Counted from the stretch's first letter, positions 10,932 to 24,506 are shown. The stretch is 64,000 bases of DNA from Pyrus communis (GCF_963583255.1 NC_084803.1:5948121-6012120), one strand, 5' to 3'. The notes: generated by a model from the sequence alone, not told the origin. Translations and numbers: made by a program.

Positions 10932-13900
10932 ATTGGTGAACATTTCCGTTGACTAATGACTTACTGTCATCTGATCATGCTACCGACTTTGTGCATGCCA
11001 GTCCATTTATAAATTTAGGGTTGGAAATGGTCCATCCCATGCATATCAGTACAAATCAAACCGTTAGGGATAATCAATTTCTTGGACCACAAGAAATTAA
11101 GGCATTTTTAAGCCCACTAATTGATGGTCCTTAGTGGTGGCCATGTGAATTGAATCATATATGTGTATTTCGTACGTCCTAAATTGCCCTATCATTGAGC
11201 TTGTGGATGATATACATAACTTACAAAGGACCACTTTGTGTTTTAAAGCCAAGTGCATTTGCTTAAAGATGCTTTAATTTGTGTTGTTGATTTGCCTAAG
11301 TACGTAATTAGCTTTTTAAGATGGTTCTTAAAACCTAATTGCCTTATTTCGTTCTTTACCAAATTTCTAATCGTACCCATAATGTCATAGTCTTCTTTCT
11401 TTGTTTCTTTTTATCTCTTATAAGGTTATTTATGTTCCATCTTTCGTATTCAGTAATTCAAATTTCATTACAATTAAATAAGCAGAACGATGTATTCTTA
11501 CAAAGAAGAAAGAAACGTTTTTTTTTGTATCAATAAAGGTTAGGGGGATTTAAACTTGGGACTTCTTCTACCATTGAGAAGTGAGGAATAAAGAAGAACG
11601 CTTTACTAATCTTACAAAGAATAATAAGTTAATAACACTAGTCATGTTACACTATTCACTTCTTAAACTAAAGACGACAATTATACCAATAGCTAGTTGA
11701 CGAAGTGAAAGTAAGCTGAAAGATTGAGTGAGTGACCAATAATTAGTTAAAAAAGTTTAGTGAGGAATATAGGGAAAAAAAAAAAAAAAAACCTTGTGTT
11801 ATTAACGTATTATTCATAATTTCATACAGGGTAACTTGATTCGTACGTGTCATCTATTTGGACTTGTTTTATAATAAATCATTACGTTTTCAATGAGTAT
11901 ATATTGCATATTGCAATGTGTCTATTTTAGCCAAAGATTAATAAAAGAAATTTTGATAATTTGGGAGTGTTCTTAACCCTAATTGAAATATTCATACAGC
12001 AGTTGTTGTGTCTGAACTCATATAAATTAGCACTAGATTTATTTTTGTTTTATTTGTAATCCATGGATTAATCATATATAGCATTGAGATACAAAAGAAG
12101 CTAGCTCATTTTATTAGGTTGGTGGACATGGGCATAGTTTGTGGCCTGAGCTAAAGGATCATCATAGACATAAATGAGATGTGGAGAATGAAGTGTCCTT
12201 GTTGTGAAGCAGAGCATATATAATTAAGATTCGATTTGTGGTTGCTTCATCAAGGCAATTCGGTCGGAACAAATCCTTCCATGCCTATTGATCTTGTAAT
12301 CATCATGAATTGTCAAACTCAACTCATGCATTCTCCCATAACATCGTACCACCATAGGTTATTCCCAAGCAAATTGCAACGCAATAAAACATGCAAACAG
12401 GAACAAAAAAAAACCCCATGAATTTGAGTTTGGCTTTTTCAAGGTAGATAATTTGTAAGGCTATACATGTAGGCATAACTTTTGTATTGTTTAGTAGCAA
12501 TATGTGAAACTAGCACACGATTATTTTATGTTAACAGATAATCTAAAACCATATTTACCCTTGAAGTTTATGAATGAGATCCAAATTAAAAATTTATTGG
12601 CTACAATACTTATATGCATTTAATACAATAACCATCTTGACTGTCTGATGATGATTGTGTAAAATACATATATTCACATGAATTACATCTTAAGGTCAGA
12701 TGATTATTGTATGAAATAAATATATATATATACACACACACACACAAGTATTTAAGCTAATCCCCAAGAATGTGTTGGCATGGTTGAAATTCACGTATTA
12801 AAAAAATTAAAAAATAAAAAAAATTCACAACTTTGTTTAACAAAATGGGTACAAGCTACTAGACCAAGTGAACATTATAAACAATAACTAACCAGGTAAT
12901 GCTAGAGATACTAAATTTGTTGACAATATTTTGTAAACTAAATGATATGGAAGTTGATGGTTAAATTATTACTTACTGTTGATTAACGTGTTTATTTTTT
13001 ATTTGTAACACATTATTTAATTTGCAAATTTAATTTATCTAGTATTACTCTAACCACAATCGTGACTTTTTCTCACGTGCTCTTTGTTGACAGACATGGA
13101 CATTAATTTGGATTGTGAACCACTCCATCCTGCAATTTGAGTTAAGTTTTATAGGTAACTTTAAGTAACTGTAATTAGTTGGATGGATAAAACAGATCAA
13201 ATATGTTGACAATTTAGTTGGGATTCCTTGACATGAGTCAAAATAGATCAAATATATCTTTCTAGATAATGATGAAAGAATTCAGTTACAGTCATGAGAG
13301 AATTTAGTCAAGGGCTTATTAACAGTTTGGTTATTGGGATCTCGAGTTTTTTGGATCAGATTTATTAACGATTGTCTGTTATTGACATGTGTTATTCATA
13401 TACAAGGACGATTGATTTTAGCATATTCTCCGTTATATGATGACTATGGCCACATATTTTGGGATATGATTTAGACTCTTCAACTCTAACAGTTATGTTG
13501 GTCGATTCTAATTTTACCCAAGTTCACCGGGATTGTAGTGACCTGAGTTTGTAATGCTTAATTACTGTTTGTATTCATCAATCATAGTATAACTAACACC
13601 TCCCCTTTTTTTCTCTAATTTTTTTTTAAATGATAGAAAATTTCATTAAATCTGAATGGAAACATTTACATAAAGGCTAAAATATTAAACAACCAATCCG
13701 ACTTAAAACAATCTTATCTATAAATGTCACATTCCCTCGAAACAGAAGAAGCCACTAAATGCGGAGTATGATGAGATTTTGGTTCGCTTTTGATCATTTG
13801 AGAAGATGTGGAGTGATTGATAGTTGTTCTTTGTTTGTCTTTCAAATGTGAGAAAATGACATATGCATGCCTACTAGTATAAAGCAAATTTTAATTACTC

Positions 13901-15089
13901 TCATAATAGTATAAAGCTTAGTAAGTGAGGATTAGCTAGCTAGCTATATATAGTGCTCCTTTAGGAAAAACATGATCAAAATATTTTAATCACGTTGACT
14001 AATAATTGTTAGCACTATATACACACACACACACACTATATTTGATGAAGCAAATATTTCATGATTTCATGTAAATATTTGATCCAAGTGCTATGATTAA
14101 AACGTGGGTTCTCGATCACTTTCTGTACTGATGATCATATTTTATGTATCCTGGATTGAAAAAGTGGTGGTCCAATCTTCTACTTGGGAGTGAAATCATT
14201 TTGACAGCGAAATTTGCATGCCAGCAGTAATAAAAATCTGCAAAGGGTTTGGTGTATAATCTTTATCCATGTCAAGTTGGAAAATGAAAATAGAAGGGTA
14301 AAAAGTTTGAAGTCAGTTCATATGATTTTCATTATTCTCAGTAGATCAAGTCAATTTTTCTATTGAAGTTGTCTGAAGACACTACACCCCTCAAAAAAAA
14401 TCCAGAAAGAAGAAATACAAAAACCCTAGCTAGATAGAGAGAAAGAATAACCGCACACACAACCCTAGCTACGTCAATGTCAATACTAATCTCTCAATTG
14501 TCTCTCATCCCAACCCCATTGGAAATAGAGGCAAAAAACCACAATCATTTGCATACACTTGATGAAAAATAATACCAAATCCTACCCTTTAATCTCTCCC
14601 ACTGATCTCTCTGCCTCTATAAAAAAAGTCATACCTAATTAGAGATCAATAATAATGTACAAGTGTACATGCTAGAAGTTGATGAGGTCCACCCTGCAAA
14701 ACCGATACCACACACAATGCTTCTTTCTCTCTCAAAGTTCCTCTTTCCCAATCCCCTGCAGCTAGCTTCTTGTCAATTTCAAAAGTAAAGGGGATCGTAG
14801 ACCTAATTCTCTCCCTTTCAACCTTTTCTTTTTCTTAGGGGTTTTCATTTTTCTTTTTCTCAACTGGAAGAGCACACACTTTACTTTTGGGAAATGATTT
14901 CTGCCCACCATTTTCACTTCATGCACGCCCCTTTCTTTTTTAGCCATTGAACTGAACAAAGCAAATATAACCACAGACGGAAATTAAGAGGGAGTGTGCA
15001 GCAATCACTACTTTCTTTTTTTGCACATGGTGCCAACCATAAAAAATCGTCCAAGAGGCGATCCTTTGGTAAAAATTTTCCTGGCCAAC

Positions 15090-15094
<5 letters not shown>
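10932..15094. other. Intergenic stretch without a recognisable gene
   Basis: About 4.2 kb of AT-rich DNA with only short reading frames of no recognisable content. It holds microsatellites at about 12721-12745 (TA then CA) and 14018-14036 (AC), and A- or T-runs at about 11776-11791, 13618-13627 and 14391-14400. The last ~700 bp (about 14400-15094) are pyrimidine-rich and lie beyond the 3' end of the YUCCA gene. Confidence 0.6.

Positions 15095-15132
<38 letters not shown>
15095..15132. repeat. (TC)n microsatellite, 38 bp
   Basis: Nineteen uninterrupted TC dinucleotides, about 40 bp beyond the YUCCA stop codon and thus probably inside its 3' untranslated region (read as GA in the transcript). 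It is one of three GA/TC tracts around this gene. Confidence 0.95.
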
Positions 15133-15135
<3 letters not shown>

Positions 15136-15173
15136 TGCCTTCTCATTGTTATTAGCTCATCAAATCAAAATCA

Positions 15174-17142
15174 TCATAATGATGGTGATGATGATGATGA
15201 TAGTGGGAAAAGTGAGGCTTTAAAGGGAGTACAATGCTTTGCCTCAGCTTTCCAACACCGTTCAATATCTTCAGCAATTCTTTTGGCATCCATTGAGGCA
15301 CCAAGTAGTCCACGTTTGGTAAACCCCACTGCATATAACCCACATTCACCTTTCCAACCATTTGGAAATGGCATTCTAGGCAACCCATCTTCCTTTGAAA
15401 ACATATCACTCTCCTGCAATAACATATATATAAATATTAGGGTATATGCTAAACTTTTATTCCCTATACATAATAATTAGGGTAAAATTTTCTTTATAGA
15501 CTTCCGTTTGTTAGACAAACGCTTTGTACATATATATTGTCCAATTTATATGTGCATGACACATTCATGCAAGAATCAATATAATCAATATTAAAGTAGG
15601 AATTGAGTTGGTACCTTTAGCCAAATGGGCACATTGCTTCTGTAACCTGTTGCTAAGACAATGGCATCAAATTTCTCCGTTCGTCCATCAATGAATTCTA
15701 TAGCGTGAGGTTTTAACCTCTTGATGGCTGGACATACCTACAATATCATATAATATAACAAGTCAGAAAATAAGGAAAGTGAACTATGTGTCGACATTTA
15801 TATGTATAATAAAAGCAAAAGAAGCTAGACATATAACATTTTGATAGTAAACAAGATTCTAAGAGCTCCATACATATTTTGTTCCAGTTACGGGGAAAAT
15901 ATTTATTATTAAACACGTTTAAAATGGTTCTATGTAACGTCAAATCACCATAATATGTTAAACTGTCTGATAAGAGAAAAACTAAATTTAATTGTTCGTG
16001 GGACTGCTATTACATCATAAAGCATATCTAGATGTACCATCATTGGAAAAAATACTGTGTAAATAATTAAAAGCAATGGCTGGCAAATAGTAAATTAAAA
16101 GAAAAAGAGAAGATTAAAGTGAGATTGAGAAATGACTTGATGAAAAAGCTTGGTACCTCAACGTCTCCACTTTTGATCTTTGCTAGTGTACCAACGTCTA
16201 AGACAGGGGTCTTTCCAGACAAGTTCTTGAGCTCCAAGGGACCCAATTTCGGTCGGTCTAATCCGAGTCGAGAGGTATTGCCGAGAAGCAGCCGAGACGC
16301 AACCAGCAAGAACCGATCCACAAGTCGCATGGGCAGCCACTTGAGCAACCACATGGACAGCCCAAACGTTGATTTTCCAAGCATCTCTCTTGGTAAGACA
16401 TGTACCTGATTAATTCAAATATAAAAACACAAAAAGATAAAATTAAAATTACACTCAAAAAAGCTCAAAAGGCACAAAAAAAAAAAAAAAAAAAAAAAAA
16501 AGGAAAAAAAAGCAATCAAACAATTAACATGGAGGTGATGTGTGAGTCCCATTCCATGTTGTTTGCTAGGACTTTGCCTAGCTAACTCTAGCTAGTTAAT
16601 TGCTTCATATGCCAAGGACGAAATAATATTAAGGGCACAACTATTTCTTTATTCTGAGAAAAAAAAGGTTTGGAAGCAAGAGAGACATATGAAGCTTCTG
16701 ACCAATGCTACGCATGCTTTGGTGTTCCAATAAAGTAAAAGATGAAAGGAAATTTTGTTTTGCTAAAAATAGGGTTTTATATTCATGTTTACTCAACTTT
16801 GAACAAACCATTGGAACTTGAAATGATAAGTAGTTTGAGATTGTTTGGGGGCTTTTATTTTATTTTTTTGGACAAAACAAAAACCAGTTAATGGCTCTAA
16901 AATAGAAAATATAGCACAGAGTACAATTTTCTCAAAACTGGTGTTTCCATTATATATAAATACATAATTTGTGTTAAAAAAATCATTCATAGTTTTATTC
17001 TTTAAGAAAAGAAATTAGGACAAACAATTGAGTGGTGAAAAAGTGAGTAAAAAACCGAAGAAACACAAATTAAAACTTGTTAAATACAAAATCAAAAACT
17101 CAAGGGCACCAAAAATCTTATAGCACTTTAATGGCATTTGTT

Positions 17143-17196
<54 letters not shown>

Positions 17197-17966
17197 ACTG
17201 TATCTCTGACCACAAGAGAAGGCCTAGCATTATGATTACATAGATCCAAGCACACCTCCATGCCTGAATTTCCACAACCAACAACCAAAACTTTATTCTC
17301 TCTAAACTCTTCACCACTCTTGTACAAACTTGTGTGCCTTATAGGCCCTTTAAATTCTGTCATTCCCTCAAGCTTCGGCACCACCGCCTCTGCATTCTCA
17401 CCCGTGGCGGCAATCAACCACCGGCACACATACTCCATCTCATCACCACCTTTCACTCCCGTTGTCCGCACACGCCAAAACCCGAGCGTGGGATCAAACT
17501 GGGCACTGGCCACGGTCTCATTGAACTGTGGCCTAATGTCATACTTGGTAGCATAATCTTCAAGGTATTGAATGAATTGTTGCTTTGTAGGGTAAGTTGG
17601 GAAATCATTGGGGAAAGGCATGAAGGGTAGCTCACAAAATTGCTTCGGCAAGTGAAGGCGAAGGCGGTCGTAGGTCTTGAGCTGCCATAAGGAGGCTATG
17701 CAATTGGATCTCTCCAGGATCACACTCGGTACACCTTTTAACTTGAGACATGCGGCGGTTGCAAGCCCTGATGGCCCTGCACCTACGATGACCGGCCCCG
17801 GAACACACACTACGAGTCTAGACGACGGTGATGGTGGTGGCGATGATGCTGACGAGGACGAGGACGAAGACAAGGAAGACTTGTTGCTCATTTTGTCAAT
17901 GAAATAATAAGGATCATGGGATTGCTTGCCTTGTAATTCTCTTGTGTTGTAGTAGTCCATGGACAT
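15174..17966 (-). CDS. YUC6: YUCCA-family flavin monooxygenase, YUC2/YUC6 type
   Basis: Converts indole-3-pyruvate to indole-3-acetic acid with FAD and NADPH, the final step of the TAA/YUC auxin route (family knowledge). Four exons read down the minus strand: 17966-17199, 16405-16157, 15737-15615 and 15413-15174, giving 459 residues with GT-AG junctions. FAD motif GAGPSG at 62-67, FMO signature F205-x-G-x3-H211-x3-Y215, NADPH motif GCGNSG at 230-235, and the ATG motifs AATGENAE and LATGYRSN. Exon 2 ([35 protein letters not shown]) resembles YUC6/YUC2 more than YUC4 or YUC1, as I remember those sequences. Residues 30-49 are an unusual Ser/Pro run, and the C-terminus has a Ser/His-poor tail ([10 protein letters not shown]), so the protein is about 40 residues longer than usual. 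A second ATG two codons downstream is an alternative start. Confidence 0.95.
17144..17191. repeat. (AG)n microsatellite beside the YUCCA exon 1 donor site
   Basis: Twenty-four AG dinucleotides on plus, read as (CT)n on the sense strand of the YUCCA gene. The tract starts six bases after the GT of the intron 1 donor (GTAAGAA then CT repeats), so the intron opens with a polypyrimidine run at the wrong end. Confidence 0.95.
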
Positions 17967-18434
17967 CTAAGCGACGATATGTAACAAATTAATTTAATTC
18001 AAGAACAGAAATAGTGAATTAAAAATTGAAGAAGCTAGCAGAGGAATTGTTAGTGAAGGAAGGAGCTTGGTTTGAGAGGAAAAAAATAAGTGAGAGGAAA
18101 ACATTGGGAGAGGAGGTGTAGGTTTTGGAACTGTGTGAGTCTCTTAATCAGTCTAAGTTTAACTGTTTTAAGAGGGGATTAAGCTGATGGTTGGTTATAC
18201 AGAGTTAGTGGTGATCAAGGCGTTTTCTCTTTCTCTCTTATCAGGGAAAGATTAGGCTTGTGAGGGCGATTCCTTGATTTATGGAGCGGATTAAGAGGGT
18301 CTTATCTATTTGTGAGAATAAGTAATTCGTTTTTTTTTTCCTAATCCTAATTTTCTGTGTGTTGTTCAATGGGAGGGTTTAAGCGGAGGAATGAGCAAAC
18401 TACGGGACTAAATCAGCATCCAAAACAAGGAGGG

Positions 18435-18457
18435 AGGGAGAGAGAGAGAGAGAGAGA
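18435..18457. repeat. (GA)n microsatellite upstream of YUCCA gene
   Basis: A GA tract preceded by GGGA repeats, about 470 bp upstream of the YUCCA start codon, in the probable promoter or 5' leader. GA/CT repeats in plant promoters can bind BBR/BPC factors; that role is only possible here. Confidence 0.85.
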
Positions 18458-18599
18458 AGGGTGGATAGATTGATGGTGAAATGTGTATTTATATTCCCTA
18501 TTGTTCTCATACAGGAATTTATGTGAGGAAGGCTAAGCGGTGAAGAGATATAACGCAAGGGGGGACATGATATGAATATTAATAAAACCATTAAGCATA

Positions 18600-19202
18600 C
18601 TTTAAAAAAAATATAAAAATATTTTCTTATAAAACAGTCACAATTCGAATCGAAATATTAACAATGAAGTTGATTATTGTTTGAACATGTAACAAATACA
18701 TCTTTTAGTTTATCTGAAATTAGAGGTGTGAATGGATGTCCTTAAAGGGCACAAATTCTTTTACATAATCCTAAAATAATGATCCATATTAGGATAAGTA
18801 GTCACTAATCTAGATGGATTTTCTTTCAGCCACTAATCTAGATGATTAAGGGATGTGAATTATTGGCATTGGAAATTGTGGATCGGACCAACTTGGTTTG
18901 GGCCTCGGGGCGGTGGAGTATGAATTGCATCCAAGATACCATTCACATTTCATGGGGATACTTTAAGAGCTGTGGTTGATTTGTAATCATGGAAATTTAA
19001 AGTAGATGTACTATAAGCAAAAACATGTTTTTGAAAGTAATTAAAAATCAAAAGTGTGAAAATTAATAAATTCTTGGGCTGAAGAAAAAGAAATATTTTG
19101 AATTTCTATTATAGTGCATTTGAATTATGGAGTTAGCTAGATGTTGTTTTAGTTGAAAATTACAAAGCATGCCGAATTAGAATTCTATAGAATGGATGAC
19201 TC

Positions 19203-19250
<48 letters not shown>

Positions 19251-22200
19251 TACATACATATATGTATATATAAATTAGAGTTTTATTTAATTGTGAAAGT
19301 GCGGTGGGCTTGGCATTTGATTTTCAAAGGATTGGTGTCCATGAAAAACAGAACTTGGCTGCTGCTCCTACTGCTAATCAATCATAGATATATAATTGTC
19401 CAGGTAATTGATTTTTACTGTTCGTCCATAAAATTAATGTTGTAAACAACAACATGATGGTAGTGACAACAAATGTTTGAATTTTTTTTGAAACGGTCGA
19501 TATTTTTCTAAAAATATCGAAAAAATCAAAGAAAGACATGAGTAAAGTCTAAATTTCACCATATATTAGAGAAACTCTTAATTTCAACTAAAACCGACAC
19601 ATTTCGTCAATATTTCTAACACATCGGTTAAATATCGACAAATTGCCATATGACATTCCCTAACGTTTCATTTTAAATTTTCATAATTTCTATCGAAGGC
19701 AACCGCTATCGATATCGATATATCCATTAATATTTTTACAAATTTGTATATCGATACTTCTACCAATACCGATATTTTAAACACTGATAACAACAACGAG
19801 AGTGGTGCTTATGTGTCAAGGTACTGGATTTGGAAAATGGTTTAATAGAATTTAGTTAGTTGCTTTTGCTAATGCAAAATTATAATAAAAAATGTGTACA
19901 AAACTACATAAGTAAGGAATATAGACTACACAATACTGACAATTTTGCGTTTGACTTGCAAATTGCAATCTCTTAAAAAAATAGATATGTCTCTGTTCTT
20001 GGAGTTAAAGTTTATGAAAGCATTGCCTAGAGAGTACAACCGATAATTCAAAATTAAAATATTTTCAGTTTGGAATTTGATAATGGAATTTTGTACTTAC
20101 ACAATTGACTAGACTTAAATGAATGGAACAATGGAAGGGAGAAGAACAATATATCCGTAGGAGAAAGTACACGGGTTTATATTATGAAACCCAACGGCAA
20201 CGACAAAATTTTGTCGATGCGGGGGCGTTAAAAGATTGCGATAGTGTAATAAGACACTATGTGTTCCCACCGAGTCCCAACCAGATTAAACCCAAATCTC
20301 AATTTTAAGTAATCGTTTGCTAACTGTTCCACTTCACTTTTAGAACTACTTAGACATTAAAATAACTTTATATATACAGTATCAAAATCAGGGGAACTCA
20401 TTTTATGACACATATTTTGACGCTGGCCCATTTTATAGGCCCCAATCCGTAATTTTCTTTCTAATTATTCAAATCGTCTATATTTCAATTCATCATTCAT
20501 AGATCATTCTTGCAAAAAATAGACAAATTCAAATCATTAATACATTTGTTTGTAGTGACGAAAATGGACAAGTATAGTTTTGCATAGAAACACTAAAAAT
20601 GATTGTCATGTAGTTAACGGTCTTATGATTTCGAATTTGGATAATTTTTTATAAACATGATCCGTAAAGAAGACCTAAAAGGTAAATTGTTCGAATCGTT
20701 GATAAAAATGAAATCACCATTGTTCTAAAAAAACCGACATATATGTATATATGTGACAGAAAAATCATCCTTATACTAGACCACTATATTTGATGAACCA
20801 AAGAAAAGAAATCGTTGAGCCTAAAGGTCAACACTCTCAACACAGCACCCAATACTATGCCTCCCCTACTATTTTCCTTATGTTCAACTCTATTTTTGTT
20901 TTGTGATTGTTGTCACACTGATAAAAAGATTAATAATCTAATGCAAAACCCGAGGAAACCAATGATTTAAGTAAAATGCAACGACAAGAACCCAAAAATT
21001 GTAGCTAGCATCTGCAAGCATACCTAATCATTGGAAAATATCAACAAAATTAAAAGCGTTGTGGAAACAAGGACCATAATATTATCATGAATTGGACGTA
21101 CGTACGAATTCGAGGGCCACCTCTGGAGATGCTATATGTGGGTTGTTATGATTCTTATGAATTTCTCATCAAAAGAAATCATTTCGACACTCATTAGATG
21201 ATATGAATTGGTTCAATGGAAGTAGATTATTGGCCCTCAAATCACCGCAGTGTGATCAATTTTCTGTCCCACTAAAAGTCTTCAAAAAAAATTGACGTAT
21301 TCAGTTGTTTTTAATTGGTCTCACACTCTTCCAAAATAATATATTTTTAACAACGAATATTTTTTTTTTCTTTCAAATAGAGAAAGACTAGACGAAATTA
21401 ACTTTTCGACAATAGTCTAGTGTGGACACCTACCCTTCTTCGAAGAGGTGAGAACCATTACACCCATAAACCCCTCGTCTGTCTCCCCCTCCCTCCCTCC
21501 CCTCCACCAAATTTATTGATAATAAATGAAAGTAAATGAAAAATAAACAAGCGGCGGGACTATGCCAAGACCCGCAACGACAAAAACGATTATAAGGACA
21601 AAAAGAAATGTCACGAACATGACTGAAGACTACAAAATCTGGAATCGAAGACCACCAGAAAAATCAAATCCTTTAATTTGGTATTTCACAAACAACTCAC
21701 AAATCCAACCCAATTCACAGAATCATTTTCCTGATATATAAGAGTTCATCTTCTTCATAAGTCCCCTATTTATTTTCTGCTCATGTAGTTACTTGAAGAT
21801 TTGTAGCCGAATAGCTCTTCAATAACAACAACAAATTCCTTCTCAACCTTCCATCAAATACCTTGAAATCCTCCGTAGTTGTAATCCTTTGAGACAAAAT
21901 GCAGAGTGCCCAACCCAGAACCGTTTATCCTGTTCAAAATTCAGAAACCTAATTAGGGATTCCACTCGAAAGGAAAACCGAATCCCATAAAAAATGAATT
22001 GAAAACCTAGAAAAATCCAATCCCAGAAAAATCGATTTAAAAACCCAGAAAAATCAATTCGAAAACCCAGAAAAAGGGAAAATACTTGCAAATCAGGTCT
22101 TGCAGACTTGGACTTTTTAGATTCGTTTGAATCGTTTCTGTCAAACCCAGGTGCAGACTTGGGGATTCTTGCAGACCTGGAAATTCTTGCAGACTTGGAG

Positions 22201-22260
22201 ATCTTTTGGACAAACGAGAGGGAGGTAGAGAGAGAGAGACAGTGGGAGGGAAAGTTCTCA
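18600..22260. other. Intergenic stretch without a recognisable gene
   Basis: AT-rich. It contains a (TA)n(CA)n microsatellite at about 19206-19250. A block at about 19480-19790 is rich in the words CGATATTT and ATATCGAT, with weakly inverted ends, possibly an old TIR element. A purine/pyrimidine patch lies near 21480-21510. Short local repeats of AAACCCAGAAAAATC at about 22000-22080 and of TTCTTGCAGACTTGG at about 22110-22200 give repetitive but unconvincing reading frames. No gene was recognised. Confidence 0.55.
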
Positions 22261-22264
22261 AGCT

Positions 22265-22478
22265 TGAGGCGAGGCGAAGCAAGGGAAGCGGGGAAACGGG
22301 ACTAGCAATCCCCTCATTTCCGGGGGCTCTCGCTAAGCCCAGCTAACGAAGAGTTTAGTCGGCACGAGTTTGGCTTAATCCCATTAAACTCAATCCCGGC
22401 TTGCACCAAACACAGAATAATAATCCTACCCAAATAGTCCAGTCTAGTGAAACTTAAGGTAGCCAAACAAACACGCCC
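22265..22478. mobile_element. Remnant of a Harbinger-type MITE (one end only)
   Basis: The right end reads AGTCCAGTCTAGTGAAACTT...GCCAAACAAACACGCCC followed by TAA. It resembles the right end of the 59438-60421 element (AGTGAAACTTAGTCTCATTA, GGGCAAACAAACGCCCCC, then TTA). The left terminus was not located, so the left boundary is approximate. Confidence 0.4.
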
Positions 22479-22606
22479 TAAATGTTTCTAATCTCTAACC
22501 CAAGCTATATGCATGGCCTCAACGAAAGCAAGAATATTTTTGCAACTACTGAACATCCAAATTTTTTTTATGCAAAAGCACCAGGCCCATCTTCCGATAG
22601 CGAAAA

Positions 22607-23545
22607 GGCTAAATAGCCAAAATGATCCTTGAGATATGCATAACACATCACTTTGGTCCCTGAGATTGTCCACCATCCATCATTTTGGTCTTTCTATTAA
22701 AAACTCTTTGAGCAATTTTCAAAACTTCATAACTTAATTGTTTCTTAACCAAATTCGACCCATAATATATCAAAATGAAGATAGGAAAGTGTAAAACAAG
22801 ATTATACCTATTTGGAAGCCCAATAATTGCAGGATATGGCCGGAAAATAGCCTCAAAGTTGACTGGTCCGTGGAAAAACTGGAAAACTTACCGGAAACTA
22901 GGTAAACTTTAAACGTTCATAACTTCTTTAATACTCAACGAAATTGAGTGATTCAAAAGCAAAAAACATACTTCTCGATGGCAAAAATAGAATGGTATCT
23001 TTTATGATGGCTAATTCACCGTAGTTTGGCCGAAAAACAGCTCGAAAGTGGCTAACCATTTTCGAGTTAGCCATTTTTGAGCCTTTTTCCGACACAAACA
23101 CTGCGATTTATCCATCAAAAGAGGTACCATTCTCTTTTTCTCGTCGAGAAGTATGATTTTTGTTTTTGAATCACTTGATTTCATTGAGTATTGAAGAAGT
23201 TATGAACGTTTAAAGTTTACCCAGTTTCCGGCGAGTTTTCCAGTTTTTTCCGTGGACCAGTCAACTTTGAGTTTATTTGCCGGCCATGTCCGGCAACCAT
23301 TGGGATTTTAAATAGGTATAATCTTGTTCTACACTTTCCTATCTTCATTTTGATATATTATAGGTCGAATTTGGTTAAGAAATGATTGAGTTACGAAGCT
23401 TTGAAAATTGCCCAAGGAGTTTTTAACGGAATAACCAAAATGATGTAAGGTGGACAATCACAGGGACCATTTCTATTGATTTTCAATCTCAGTGACCAAA
23501 GTGATGTGTTATGCATATCTCAGGGACCATTTTGGCTATTTAGCC
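22607..23545. mobile_element. Fold-back element: ~940 bp near-perfect palindrome
   Basis: The left arm starts GGCTAAATAGCCAAAATGAT and the right arm ends with the complementary CCATTTTGGCTATTTAGCC. The arms match along almost their full length (~450 bp each) about a centre near 23060-23070. For example, GAGATATGCATAACACATCA at about 22632 is mirrored by TGATGTGTTATGCATATCTC near 23502. There is no reading frame. The tips are themselves short palindromes (GGCTAAATAGCC / GGCTATTTAGCC). No clear target duplication was found, so the superfamily is open. A transcript would fold into a long hairpin. Confidence 0.85.
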
Positions 23546-23668
23546 TACAAATCACCCTAAATCCTGACAATGAAATATTGTGATATGAAAATAGATGAGG
23601 TTCAAAAGTTTGTCAAGTTGTATAACAACATCAGGGGGTTTGTGACTGTGATAACGTAGGGATCCTTA

Positions 23669-24484
23669 GGCCATCTCCAACCGAAGGCTGGCTAAATGGC
23701 TCGTTTTAGCCCTCTGGCCCTCCAAGATATTAATATTTTAATAAACAATACATGACCATATTTGCCTCCATCTCCAACCGAGAGCCAAAGGGCCATAGGG
23801 CGCATTTTAGCTCTGTCATAAAAAACCATTTCCAACCGAGTGCCAAAAGGCCAAACATAATTTATTATTTAAATTTAAAAACTACAACAACTTAAATTTA
23901 AAAACAACAACTTATATTTAAAAGCTACAACTTAAATTTAAAAACGACAAATTAAATTTAAAAACTACAAATTAAATTTAAAAACAACATTAACTTAAAT
24001 TTAAAAACTACAACAACTTAAATTTAATATCCATAATCAACATTGAAGGAAAGATTTTTGAAAGAGGTAAGAAAATATGAGAATTGAAATGGTGAAAAAT
24101 TTGTTAGGAATGGTGAATGAATGGTTTAGGTATTTATAGGAAAAAAATAGAATTGTTAAGAATTAAAAAAAAAAAAAAAAAAAAAAAGGGCCCAAAAAAC
24201 CAAAAAATTTTGAATCCAACGGTAACTGGCGTCAGATAGCCATTGGATTCAAAAATTTGTTTAAGCATTCCTATCGAATATAACCGACATGATTAATAAC
24301 AATGTTGTCGGTTATATTCGACAATAATGCTCACATTTCTGGCCAGCACGGGGCTAGCTGGATTGGGCCAGCCCTTTGGCCCTTTCAGATTCCGTGGGGC
24401 CCACAAGCCCTTTGACCTAACCCTCGGTTGAATACGATTTTCAGGCTATTTTCGACTCTCTGGACCCTTCAATTGAAGATGGCC
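23669..24484. mobile_element. PIF/Harbinger MITE, 816 bp, with TTA target duplication
   Basis: Ends GGCCATCTCCAACCGA at 23669 and CAATTGAAGATGGCC at 24470-24484 form imperfect terminal inverted repeats, flanked by TTA at 23666-23668 and 24485-24487. Inside are repeated AACTTAAATTTAAAAAC words at 23870-24030, a poly(A) run near 24167-24187, and CCAACGG/CCATTGGATTC inverted words like those in the 5420 element. No transposase frame. Confidence 0.85.
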
Positions 24485-24506
24485 TTATAGAAACATAAAT
24501 CTTCTC

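Noticed and set aside
20123..20308. 61-codon frame starting MEQWKGEEQYI as a possible small gene
   Set aside because: No recognisable domain, no splice or promoter context, and length expected by chance in this much DNA.
22037..22305. Frames with repeated SPSLQ or LADLEIL motifs
   Set aside because: They follow from short tandem DNA repeats (CTTGCAGACTTGG words) next to a MITE remnant; no family resemblance.
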